From Pseudomonas sp. ATCC PTA-122608 (GTDB lineage Bacteria; Pseudomonadota; Gammaproteobacteria; Pseudomonadales; Pseudomonadaceae), in assembly GCF_001952855.1 (NCBI RefSeq), contig NZ_LPNO01000002.1, positions 298,361 to 362,360 of the forward strand: DNA of 64,000 nucleotides. Direction: 5' to 3'. The notes beneath the pieces were generated by a model that ran no database searches, had not been told where the DNA came from, and saw nothing but the letters and a program-made list of their open reading frames with translations. Made by a program: the position numbers and the translations under genes. How positions within the stretch are numbered: the first letter of the stretch is position 1; every line of letters begins with the position of its first letter. This document shows positions 46,199-54,729 of this stretch, one piece after another.

Positions 46199-47482
46199 AT
46201 GAGCCCATCCGCCATCCAAGTTCTGATCATCGGCTACGTCTGGCCAGAACCTCGCTCTTCGGCTGCGGGTGGGCACATGATGCAGATCCTCGAAAACTTC
46301 CTGGCCCAAGGCTGGGCGCTGACCTTCGCCAGCCCCGCCGCGGCCGGCGAGCACAAGGCCGACTTGCCCGCCCTGGGCATTCGCGAATGTGCGATTGAAT
46401 TGAACAACAGCAGCTTCGATGACTTTATCCGGGAACTGGCCCCCGACATCGTGCTGTTCGACCGTTTCATGATGGAAGAACAGTTCGGCTGGCGCGTAGA
46501 AAAATGCTGCCCGAATGCCCTTCGCGTACTGGAAAGCTCGGACCTGCAGAGCCTGCGGGATGCCCGGCACCAGCGCCTCAAGGATTTCCTGAAGACGCAA
46601 CCCGAGGCTGACGACTTCAGCCCTTTGTTCAGCCAGGACCTGGCCGCCGAATTCGCTTACATGGCCGACACTGACCTGGCCAAGCGCGAGATCGCCGCGA
46701 TCTACCGCTGCGATATCAGCCTGATGATCTCCGATGTGGAAATCCAGTTGCTGACCGAGCACTTCAAGGTGCCCGCCGCCCTGCTCCACTGGTGCCCGCT
46801 GATGCTGACGCCGCCCACCGTAGCCTTCGCGCCGTTTGAAGACCGCGCGCACTTCCTGAGCATTGGCAACTTTCGCCATGCGCCGAACTGGGATGCGGTG
46901 TTGTGGATGAAGAACAGCGTGTGGCCGCTGATCCGCCAGCAACTGCCGGGTGCTCAACTGCACGTTTATGGCGCCTACACACCGCCCAAGGCCGCTGCCC
47001 TGCACAACCCGGCCCAAGGCTTCCATGTGATGAATTGGGCCGAGGATGCGTTGCAGGTGATGACTGCTGCGCGTATCTGCCTGGCGCCGTTGCGGTTTGG
47101 CGCCGGGATCAAGGGCAAGCTGGCCGATGCGATGCTCTGTGGCACACCGAGCGTCACCACGCCAGTAGGTGCCGAAGCCATGGGTGAACCCTGGCCCGGC
47201 GTGGTCGAGCACAGCGCCACTGCGCTGGCGGCGCAAGCGGTTGCGTTGTATCAAGACCAGGAGCGCTGGACCCAGGCCCAGGAAGACGGCCGGCAATTAC
47301 TCGCCCGCCGTTACGCCCAGGACCTGCACGGCCCGGCACTGGTGGCGCGCCTGGAGCAGTGCCGCAATGAGCTGAGCGAGCATCGCCGCAACAACTTCAC
47401 CGGCAGCATGTTGCGCCATCACCTGCACAAAAGTACCCAGTACATGGCGCAGTGGATCGAGGCGAAAAACCGCAGCCTATAA
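46199..47482 (+). CDS. Glycosyltransferase (GT4-like, GT-B fold)
   Basis: A 427-aa protein. N-terminal VLIIGYVWPEPRSSAAGGHMMQILENFLAQGWALTF is the acceptor-side Rossmann start; the C-terminal half has FLSIGNFRHAPNWDAVLWM, LHVYGAYTPP, the loop MNWAEDALQVMTAARICLAPLRFGAGIKGKLADAMLCGTPSVTTPVGAEAM (nucleotide-sugar site with the GT4 glutamate position) and a helical end. ATGs at 46190 and 46199 share the AGGA site; the second gives the natural N-terminus. It lies between the two toxin-like genes, and its last 25 bases are repeated after the second. Whether it modifies the toxins or belongs to surface sugar synthesis cannot be told. Confidence 0.85.
   Translation: MSPSAIQVLIIGYVWPEPRSSAAGGHMMQILENFLAQGWALTFASPAAAGEHKADLPALGIRECAIELNNSSFDDFIRELAPDIVLFDRFMMEEQFGWRVEKCCPNALRVLESSDLQSLRDARHQRLKDFLKTQPEADDFSPLFSQDLAAEFAYMADTDLAKREIAAIYRCDISLMISDVEIQLLTEHFKVPAALLHWCPLMLTPPTVAFAPFEDRAHFLSIGNFRHAPNWDAVLWMKNSVWPLIRQQLPGAQLHVYGAYTPPKAAALHNPAQGFHVMNWAEDALQVMTAARICLAPLRFGAGIKGKLADAMLCGTPSVTTPVGAEAMGEPWPGVVEHSATALAAQAVALYQDQERWTQAQEDGRQLLARRYAQDLHGPALVARLEQCRNELSEHRRNNFTGSMLRHHLHKSTQYMAQWIEAKNRSL
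47458..47482 (+). repeat. Direct repeat, left copy (3' end of glycosyltransferase gene)
   Basis: 25 bases, CGAGGCGAAAAACCGCAGCC and the following TATAA, identical to 53426-53450. Looser similarity goes on for about 50 bases (for example CGCTGGCG). Together with the right copy it brackets toxin-like gene 2. Confidence 0.9.
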
Positions 47483-47655
47483 CACAGGCGCTGGCGGGGC
47501 GCGCCGCGAGCGGGCCGCACTTTATCTTGAAATACACCGACAAACTCCCGCGGGCATTCTTCGGAACGCCTGCAGAGCGCGAAGCGACATAGTTGGATAA
47601 GTCGGTCGTATCGTCCGGCCTGCACAGAACGTGTCGATTAATTCAAGGTGGTTCC

Positions 47656-50600
47656 ATGAGCAGTGTTGAGTCCCGTTTCCTTGCCTCCAACGGATACATC
47701 CTCACCCAAGACAATGGCGATACCCTTCGGACCCGCCGCTCAACCGACACTCCACCGCCAACCAGCCCGCCGCCGACGCTGACACAAACCCGTAGTGCAC
47801 TGGTCGAACAAGGTGACAAGGAAATGGCCCTGGGGTATGCCGAGGCCCTGAGTGCGCGCTCGCTTGCCATCAGAACCACCCAGAGCCTCCCGCTCAAGGA
47901 AGCCGTGCGCGTCGCGCCTTACTCAACGTTTAGCCAGCCCTGGTCACGGCTGGACAGGGCGTTGAGTTCAGAGCCCTTTGCCAGTTTTGCCAAAGCAAAG
48001 AACATCGACCTTTCCACACTATTACTGTATCCCGACTCCCAAACCATCCGGCTCAGTGGCCAGGCCTCTGAGTTCAACGCCCACAATACGCCCGGCTGGA
48101 ACACGCTGACCGGCGACGTTTTTGCCGCCTTGGCCGAGTTGTCCGTCGACAGGCAGCACGGCCCGATTCAATATTTCAGCAAAGACAGTGCGCCTGCCAA
48201 TGTGGTTGCTGCGTTCTATGGTGAAACGGATAGATACCCTGCCGCAGCCTTGCTTGGTCGCGTTGGCCAGCTACTGAACCAGGGGGATTTTGACGCCCTG
48301 CAACCGCAGACTTCAAGCAATTCACACGTCGATGCTATTCGCCAGCGCCAGGAAAGTGCCAAGCAACACCTTGTCGGTTTATCGCCTGAGCAGTTCAGCG
48401 CACTCGCCCCCGTCAATGAAGCATTGATACCTTCAGCGCGGACAGAACTGGCTGATCAACAACTGGCCCGAATCTGCGCACGGGAGTTGCTCTACCTTCG
48501 CCCTGAAATCCGTCCCTATGGCCAAACGGCAACGAACGAGCTGATCGACCTACCGGAATACTCGGGCTTCGGGCAAGCGCGCGAAGCGTTGAAAACCGCA
48601 CTGTCCTCTGATGCGGTCGTGCAATTTGTCAGGAAGCACAGCATTTCGATGTCCAGTGTCAGTATTGATCCAGCCACAGGTGAGCTGAGCGGCCTGGTCA
48701 ATGGCACACACAAAACGTTCAGCCTCCATGACCTTTCAGGATGGTCAGAAGTAGGTGAGGCGATCCAGCAGGCCGCCAAACGCATGGTGGGTGGTTCAAC
48801 GGCGCGGGTACATCACCCTGCTCATAAGCCGGCCACGCTTGAACAAGTGCTGGGCTTCTACGCCCAGCCGACACTGGGCACTGACCTGCTGGACATACTC
48901 AAACAGAGCGCCGCCCTGCAAAACGGCTTCCCGCGACCCGCCTCGCAACCATCTCATAGCCCGCCCCTGGCCACGACAGTGGCCGTTGTTGACGAAGCTC
49001 GCGCCAAGGCCGACGCCGAGGTGGGGCAAACCCTGGCAAAAGCCACCGATCAACAGCCCGACGCATCGATGCAGGTGCCTCCCTTGTCGATGCTGGGGCG
49101 ATGGTTAACCCAATTGCGCAGCGCACTGAGCAGCCCTGCTTTTCAGGACTTTATCCGAGACAACCGCTTTGTAGCCTCCAGCATCCAGTTTCATCCTGGC
49201 GACTCAAGCGTCAGCGGGTTGGTCGACGGGGAATTGGTGAAGATCCCCTTCAGCAATGGAAGTATCTCGAATGCCGCGATCCTGACCCTGGCAATCGCCG
49301 AAGCCGTCGTCATCGGCGGCGGACAGCCTACGCCGTTGTCTTACCCTGAGGTAATGAGCGGTACGCTGAAAACATCGATGGTAAAAGCGTTCTACGACGC
49401 CAGTTTCAAATCCATTCTCAAATCGGAGAAAGCCCGCGGTCCACAGGCGCTGGCCTCTCATCGTCGAGTCGTTGGCGATATCTATGATCGGGACAATCTT
49501 GGGAAGGAACTAAAACTGATTCGTGCTCGCCTGGACGCGAGCCGAATCACGCTAAACACACTCCCCCATGTATTGGCCAGCTCCCTTGTGAATATCCATC
49601 CCGGTTCAACCTACAGTCAACTGCACACTACCGAGCCTGGGGCCACTGCCAGCGTCGAAAGCGTCCTGAAAACCTTGGGCAAGCGACTGCCGGAGAACCG
49701 GGAACAAGTCGACGCGCTTGTGACATTCCTGACAGGTGGTGCCGAGCTTTTTTCCGAAGAAACGCTCTTGGTAACCGGCTATTCCCGCGCGCTGAGACGA
49801 GCGTCCGAAGGTTTATCAGAGGAAACAGCCACCGTTCCAAGTCACTCCTCGCTGGGCCGCTGGCTCGAAGCCTACCGTGGTTTGTTTAACCACGTAGCGG
49901 TCCAGGAATGGTTGGTCCGGCAAAACGTTGATCCAGGTACCGTCAAGGTTGTTCCCTCTACCGGTCAGGCGACAGCCATGGTGGACGGCTCCCCGAAAAC
50001 CTTTGAGCTGACAGATGATTCAGGCTGGGCGTCTATCGCCGGCCCGATCCTGACGATAGGCAAAGTAATCGTGCCAGGCTCGGAACAGTCACTACAAATG
50101 CCCCGCTTGAGCCGTTTCATTGACGTGCCATTAGGTATCGTCGCCGGTTTTTACAATGAGCCTCCGAGCAGCACTGTCGCTCAAGCCCGGGAAAGGGCCG
50201 ACTACCTGGTAGAAAGGGGTGCATTCGACTCCGTGCTGGCCTCCCCTGAGCATTCGATCCCTTCCCTTAAAAAACATGAAGTGCAAGCTGCTATCTATTA
50301 CGACAGACTTGTCCGCGCCACGGCTGAAAAAGCCACCTTTGAAAACATCGCCGACACGACCGGCAAGGCACTGCCAAACCCACGTGCCGAAGCAAAGAAA
50401 TTGGCCGAGGCAATCATACTGAAGCTCACGGGCAAAACCGTGGATGCAGATTCGATTTACCACAACCGTTTTGGCGCAGTCCGGAGGTCCGAAGAGTTTA
50501 ATCACCCCCGTATTATCAGTTCTCTGCGCTTGCCGGATGCATTACTGAAAAACTTCAGTGAGGCCGACGGGGTGCCTGGCATGCTCGATGCGACATCGGG

Positions 50601-53358
50601 CCTGTACACGGATGCCGCAGGTTACGGTGAACACCACAAGTTTGCCCTCGCCCCTTCGAGCGTCATGAAGGAAAGCTGGAAAACCGATATGCAGAGTAAC
50701 TTTACTGCCAAGCTCGGCGACTTCTGGGGCAAGCACCGTGACGACTATCGCACCGTCGTTAAGGGCGAGTTTATTGCCCAGGCCCGCCAGCAATTAAAGG
50801 CCTATGAGGCGAAAACCCCTGCGGAAAAATCAAAACTTGCGGATGAACATAAATTCACTGTCGATGACTACCGTCTGGTGATAACCGCAGCATCGAACAT
50901 TTCGGTAGCGCAGGATGCCCCTGTCACCGTAGAGCAGTTGAAAGCTTCAACATCGACCCGTGGCCTTGTCCGTGCCCACGCCCTGGATATTAACGGCTAT
51001 GGCTCCAGCGATATCGTGCGTTTTACGGCCCAGGATGACGGGCAGTACCTGTTCCTCAATGGTCGGCGTGACGGCAGACAGGTACTCTACGTGCCGGGTG
51101 GTGATCCGGCCTTCGTGCGCTTCGACTCTCTGGAAAAAATGGATCAGTGGATCGTCGACCAGGCCAAAGATCCGGACAAACGCAAGGCCCTGGCCTCTCA
51201 CTTTTCGCTGTACGACCGGCAAGACGGCATCAGTTATTACGGTGTCGATAACTCCTTGGCAACGTTGGGGACAGACGCCTGGGATCCGCTGGAAGGCATC
51301 ACCATTGATCGCGGCAACATCATTATTCACGGCGATGTGTTCAAGCACATCACTGATGCAACCGAAAAACGCATGAGCAGTGACGCAGACACGGTGATCA
51401 AGTCAAACAGCGAGGTGATTCGCGACACATGGCTCAACGACATCTCTGTGGCTGCGGGACTCTTGGCAAAGTTTGCGCCAGCAGGCGCCATCGTCGCTGG
51501 GGTTGCTACAAGCGCCGCGATCGCTGAAACAGCTCTTGGCATAGAAAAATCGGTATCGGGCGACACCTTGGCTGAGCGCAAAGATGGCGCTGTAAAGGCC
51601 GTAGATGGCGCACTCAACAGCCTGTTTTCCGTGGGTGCAAGCAGCGTACCTGAAGACCCCTTTATCCAGCCAAGCACTCGCGCGCCATCAACCCTCCCGC
51701 TGCAAACTGAAACCTTCTTTGACGGCACCAAGGCGTTGGTCACCGAGCAATCATTGGCAGAAGATGCCTATGTCATCTCCCGCTCCGACGGCTTTGATGT
51801 GGTGGATGGCGAGAAAGTCTATCGCTATAACGCCAAACGGCCTGGCAAACTGACGGACGTGGAATCAGCCGGGCACGAGGCGCAGTTGGAGAACTTCGAA
51901 GCCGTTTGCCCAGTGCCACCCGCGCCGGGCGCGAGGGTAAGACGCGGCACCAACGATGAGTGCTTCTCCAGGATCATCGTCAGCACCGGCAACGAGTTGC
52001 AGCTGGAGTTGCAGGCATTGGAGCATGAGCGTCTTTTTCCTTCCCCGCGCAAACTATTCAACAGCGACCGGTTCGTTGTCAGGGAAAGGCGCATACATAA
52101 AATGGTCGACACTGAAATGGGCACCAAGCTTGTACCTTTGCCCGTCAACCAACCCATCGAATACAAAATGCATATCGATGGAAAAATAATCAACGATCCA
52201 GGTTTCGGCCTCCCCTTTGAGAAAACCAATCCGTTTCTTGAAAAAGAAACGCGTGTGGTGAAGCTCGGCAGCATAACCCGCAGCGTCAACGATCAACGTG
52301 AGATGAGGGGCATAGTGGTGTCCAGCCCTAAAGCGGGTGATCCATCGAAATATCTGGTGATTGAGGCTGATACTGCTGAGTTCTATTACGTGAAGCTCAC
52401 TACGCCACCCGCAACGGATGTGTCATTCCTCAAATGCAACGCTACAGAATTTGAGTTGGCGTTAGCACAAAAATATCGATCAAAATTTTATATACGGCAG
52501 GGCAATTCAGCACATCCGAACGACGCCAACTTCATCGCGCTGCCGAAACTGACCGACGCGTATAAGTCACTGGAAAAAAATGGCTACTCAAAAGCTCAAA
52601 TCAATGACCTGAAAAACAAGACCGCCACGATGACCCCTGAGCAGCAGCGTGAGGCCGTGTTCCAGTTGCAAACGCGAGGCGCGCTCGGCAAAACCAATGT
52701 TTCAATGATGCCGAACAAGATTTCCGTCCTGACAAAACCCAATGACTTTGCCAGCATGACCACTGAACAAAAAAACCGGTTTTATGCGCTGAGTGCAAAG
52801 GAATCGGTGGACCGAGCGATGAAAGCCACAGGGTTGGGTCCCAGCAACCAGATACGCTCACTTTCCGACATAAAACGCGCCGATGCCGCGAACGAGGCCC
52901 TTGCATGGTTGCGTAAAACAGCGAATCCCCGCACCAATGACCTTGGAGCCCAGGCCTTGAAAAGTGGCGCCGGGAACTGTGGGGAAATGAGCCTGCTCGC
53001 CCAGGACATCATCAACGAAAGTGGGGGTCGCGCTTATACTTGGTCAGCGGGCGACGCTCACGCGTTTACCGTGGTTGGCGGCCCGTCTATCTTGCCTGGC
53101 GGTACTGCCGACTTTTCGCAGGCCCAATGGGCTGATGCCTGGGTCGTTGACCCCTGGGCCGAAATAGCCTGCCCCGCCAGGCAATACACCGCCGAGCTGG
53201 AGGCCACCATGAAAAGATGGGACGCATTGGGGTGGAAGATCCGGGAAATTGGAAACCCAAACATGAGCCCCCTCGATAACCACTGGACTAACACGCTGTT
53301 CAATTTGCCGAAAACCCCGGATGACCATGGGTACAGCCAACCCGCCTTGAGCGCCTGA
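47656..53358 (+). CDS. Giant toxin-like protein 2 with four N-terminal modules and C-terminal Cys-His-Asp domain
   Basis: A 1900-aa paralogue of the product at 41474; no signal peptide. The start follows AAGGTGG; the frame is open 21 codons upstream. Four module copies begin near residues 90, 302, 478 and 731 (common pattern: SxLGxW...L..AL....FQ.F.....I....V..DP.TG...G.V.G....F.L.D.SGW), each followed by a short FY-containing helix. Residues about 1010-1325 resemble the dermonecrotic-toxin-like (DUF6543) core: FWGKHRDDYRTVVKGEFI, LFLNGRRDGRQVLYVPGGDPAFVRFDS, HGDVFKHITDATEKRMSSDADTVI, then hydrophobic helices. From about 1350 to the end it matches toxin 1, with triad C1775 (GAGNCGEMS), H1802 (AHAFTVVG) and D1832 (VVDPWAEIAC). 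It has its own terminator. Cell target unknown. Confidence 0.8.
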   Translation: MSSVESRFLASNGYILTQDNGDTLRTRRSTDTPPPTSPPPTLTQTRSALVEQGDKEMALGYAEALSARSLAIRTTQSLPLKEAVRVAPYSTFSQPWSRLDRALSSEPFASFAKAKNIDLSTLLLYPDSQTIRLSGQASEFNAHNTPGWNTLTGDVFAALAELSVDRQHGPIQYFSKDSAPANVVAAFYGETDRYPAAALLGRVGQLLNQGDFDALQPQTSSNSHVDAIRQRQESAKQHLVGLSPEQFSALAPVNEALIPSARTELADQQLARICARELLYLRPEIRPYGQTATNELIDLPEYSGFGQAREALKTALSSDAVVQFVRKHSISMSSVSIDPATGELSGLVNGTHKTFSLHDLSGWSEVGEAIQQAAKRMVGGSTARVHHPAHKPATLEQVLGFYAQPTLGTDLLDILKQSAALQNGFPRPASQPSHSPPLATTVAVVDEARAKADAEVGQTLAKATDQQPDASMQVPPLSMLGRWLTQLRSALSSPAFQDFIRDNRFVASSIQFHPGDSSVSGLVDGELVKIPFSNGSISNAAILTLAIAEAVVIGGGQPTPLSYPEVMSGTLKTSMVKAFYDASFKSILKSEKARGPQALASHRRVVGDIYDRDNLGKELKLIRARLDASRITLNTLPHVLASSLVNIHPGSTYSQLHTTEPGATASVESVLKTLGKRLPENREQVDALVTFLTGGAELFSEETLLVTGYSRALRRASEGLSEETATVPSHSSLGRWLEAYRGLFNHVAVQEWLVRQNVDPGTVKVVPSTGQATAMVDGSPKTFELTDDSGWASIAGPILTIGKVIVPGSEQSLQMPRLSRFIDVPLGIVAGFYNEPPSSTVAQARERADYLVERGAFDSVLASPEHSIPSLKKHEVQAAIYYDRLVRATAEKATFENIADTTGKALPNPRAEAKKLAEAIILKLTGKTVDADSIYHNRFGAVRRSEEFNHPRIISSLRLPDALLKNFSEADGVPGMLDATSGLYTDAAGYGEHHKFALAPSSVMKESWKTDMQSNFTAKLGDFWGKHRDDYRTVVKGEFIAQARQQLKAYEAKTPAEKSKLADEHKFTVDDYRLVITAASNISVAQDAPVTVEQLKASTSTRGLVRAHALDINGYGSSDIVRFTAQDDGQYLFLNGRRDGRQVLYVPGGDPAFVRFDSLEKMDQWIVDQAKDPDKRKALASHFSLYDRQDGISYYGVDNSLATLGTDAWDPLEGITIDRGNIIIHGDVFKHITDATEKRMSSDADTVIKSNSEVIRDTWLNDISVAAGLLAKFAPAGAIVAGVATSAAIAETALGIEKSVSGDTLAERKDGAVKAVDGALNSLFSVGASSVPEDPFIQPSTRAPSTLPLQTETFFDGTKALVTEQSLAEDAYVISRSDGFDVVDGEKVYRYNAKRPGKLTDVESAGHEAQLENFEAVCPVPPAPGARVRRGTNDECFSRIIVSTGNELQLELQALEHERLFPSPRKLFNSDRFVVRERRIHKMVDTEMGTKLVPLPVNQPIEYKMHIDGKIINDPGFGLPFEKTNPFLEKETRVVKLGSITRSVNDQREMRGIVVSSPKAGDPSKYLVIEADTAEFYYVKLTTPPATDVSFLKCNATEFELALAQKYRSKFYIRQGNSAHPNDANFIALPKLTDAYKSLEKNGYSKAQINDLKNKTATMTPEQQREAVFQLQTRGALGKTNVSMMPNKISVLTKPNDFASMTTEQKNRFYALSAKESVDRAMKATGLGPSNQIRSLSDIKRADAANEALAWLRKTANPRTNDLGAQALKSGAGNCGEMSLLAQDIINESGGRAYTWSAGDAHAFTVVGGPSILPGGTADFSQAQWADAWVVDPWAEIACPARQYTAELEATMKRWDALGWKIREIGNPNMSPLDNHWTNTLFNLPKTPDDHGYSQPALSA

Positions 53359-53380
53359 CCCGCCGATACCCAGTCAAAAG

Positions 53381-53424
53381 ACGGCGCGATGCCTGGCCAG
53401 TTATGGATGATCGCGCCGTTTTTT
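53381..53424 (+). terminator. Intrinsic terminator of toxin-like gene 2
   Basis: ACGGCGCGAT, 19-base loop, ATCGCGCCGT and a run of six T. It stops one base before the right direct repeat. Confidence 0.93.
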
Positions 53425-53425
53425 G

Positions 53426-53450
53426 CGAGGCGAAAAACCGCAGCCTATAA
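53426..53450 (+). repeat. Direct repeat, right copy (remnant of glycosyltransferase 3' end)
   Basis: Exact copy of 47458-47482, here outside any gene. It still spells the last codons and the stop of the glycosyltransferase. Confidence 0.9.
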
Positions 53451-53523
53451 ACACCGACGCTGGCGAGCTGGCGCACAAGGGGGCATTATCCTTTTTGCGA
53501 CCCCACAATAAAGCGACTGCAGC

Positions 53524-54429
53524 ATGACCCGAGCAGCGAGAATCACCGATCCTTCCTACGAGCTGATGGACGATCACAATGGTCTGTCCATCATCTATCG
53601 CCAACACGGCTTCCCGTGCCCCTTAGTGCGCTGGCATTTCCACAAGGAATACGAGCTGCATTTGATCGTCGCCAGCTCCGGCAAGGTGTTCATCGGCGAC
53701 TACATCGGCAACTTCTACCCGGAAAGCCTGTTCCTCACTGGCCCCAACCTGCCCCACAACTGGATCAGCCAGGTGGCCGAGGACGAAGTGGTGCCCAAGC
53801 GCGACATGCTGGTGAACTTCACAGACGACCTGTTTGAAGGCGGCGGTCAGATATTCGCCGAACTCAAGACCCTGACGCCACTGCTGGAACGAGCACAATA
53901 CGGCATCGAATTTCGCTGCAAAAAAACCATCGCCCAGGCCATGAACCTGATGCAGCGCATCGAGGACGCCCAGGGCATGGCGCGCCTCGGGCACTTCTTC
54001 ATCCTGCTGGAGGTGCTCAGTGCCTGTGAGGATTACCAACTGCTTTCGGGCGTGACCACCCCGCAACTGGCCGATGAACACAGCATCGACCGCACCAACC
54101 GCGCGGTGGACTACATTTTTGCCCACTACGCCCGGGAGTTGTCCCTGGAAGAAGTGGCTGAATACCTCGGCATGAAGCCCACCTACTTCTCCCGCGTATT
54201 CAAACAAGCCACCGGGCGCACCTTCATCGAGTTCGTCAATCGCCTGCGTATCAGCAAGTCCTGCGAGCTATTGGCCGATGGCGATAAGGCCGTGACGGAT
54301 GTGTGCTTTGAGTCGGGTTTCAACAACATCTCCAACTTCAACCGCCGGTTCCAGCAGCTCAAAGGCATGACGCCCTCGCACTACCGGCGTTTGGCGGTGC
54401 AGCGCCTGACCGAGCAAAACCTCGCTTAA
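53524..54429 (+). CDS. mtlR: AraC family activator MtlR of the mannitol operon
   Basis: A 301-aa regulator. The N-terminal cupin (VRWHFHKEYELHLIVASSGKVFIGDYIGNFYPESLFLTGPNLPHNWIS) senses the polyol; the C-terminal double helix-turn-helix is ELSLEEVAEYLGMKPTYFSRVFKQATGRTFIEFVNRLRISKSCELL and VTDVCFESGFNNISNFNRRFQQLKGMTPSHYRR. Length and place directly before mtlE are those of P. fluorescens MtlR, which activates the operon with mannitol, sorbitol or arabitol. No clear Shine-Dalgarno sequence precedes the ATG. The duplicated 25-base remnant lies about 75 bases upstream, so its own promoter region may have changed by the insertion of toxin-like gene 2. Confidence 0.95.
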   Translation: MTRAARITDPSYELMDDHNGLSIIYRQHGFPCPLVRWHFHKEYELHLIVASSGKVFIGDYIGNFYPESLFLTGPNLPHNWISQVAEDEVVPKRDMLVNFTDDLFEGGGQIFAELKTLTPLLERAQYGIEFRCKKTIAQAMNLMQRIEDAQGMARLGHFFILLEVLSACEDYQLLSGVTTPQLADEHSIDRTNRAVDYIFAHYARELSLEEVAEYLGMKPTYFSRVFKQATGRTFIEFVNRLRISKSCELLADGDKAVTDVCFESGFNNISNFNRRFQQLKGMTPSHYRRLAVQRLTEQNLA

Positions 54430-54449
54430 TCAATTCAACGCCCCCCCCC

Positions 54450-54534
54450 TGTAGGAGCGAGCTTGCTCGCGAAAGTATTCCAGGCGCATCGCTGCGGTGG
54501 ATGTACCTTTTTCGCGAGCAAGCTCGCTCCTACA
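54450..54534. repeat. REPIN between mtlR and mtlE
   Basis: TGTAGGAGCGAGCTTGCTCG to its inverse, 85 bases. The loop (GTATTCCAGGCGCATCGCTG) returns in inverted orientation at 56052-56137. Confidence 0.93.
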
Positions 54535-54577
54535 GTAAAGCCCTGCGCGGTAAACCGTTTCAGCGCATTTCCGACCG

Positions 54578-54643
54578 AGTGCAAAAAAGTATCAGTAAAA
54601 GTGCTCCCAAGGATTTGTCAGCACGCCAATTGAAGGCTGTAAT
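54578..54643 (+). promoter_or_regulatory. mtlE promoter with candidate MtlR direct repeats
   Basis: Two 22-bp units starting AGTGC (54578 and 54600) agree in 13 of 22 bases; a period of 22 is two helix turns, usual for AraC activators. The second unit overlaps the -35 TTGTCA (54615-54620); 17 bases later comes the -10 TGTAAT (54638-54643). Confidence 0.65.
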
Positions 54644-54729
54644 CAACGCACACTCTTCCAGCAGTCGTGGAAGACACAACAACAATAACTGTCCTTCTGT
54701 AGCCCCTGGGCGCAGAAATGGAGTGCGCG

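Noticed and set aside
41297..53523. Integrated prophage or conjugative element around the toxin-like genes
   Set aside because: No integrase, tRNA, structural or transfer genes are seen; only the 25-bp duplication marks an insertion.
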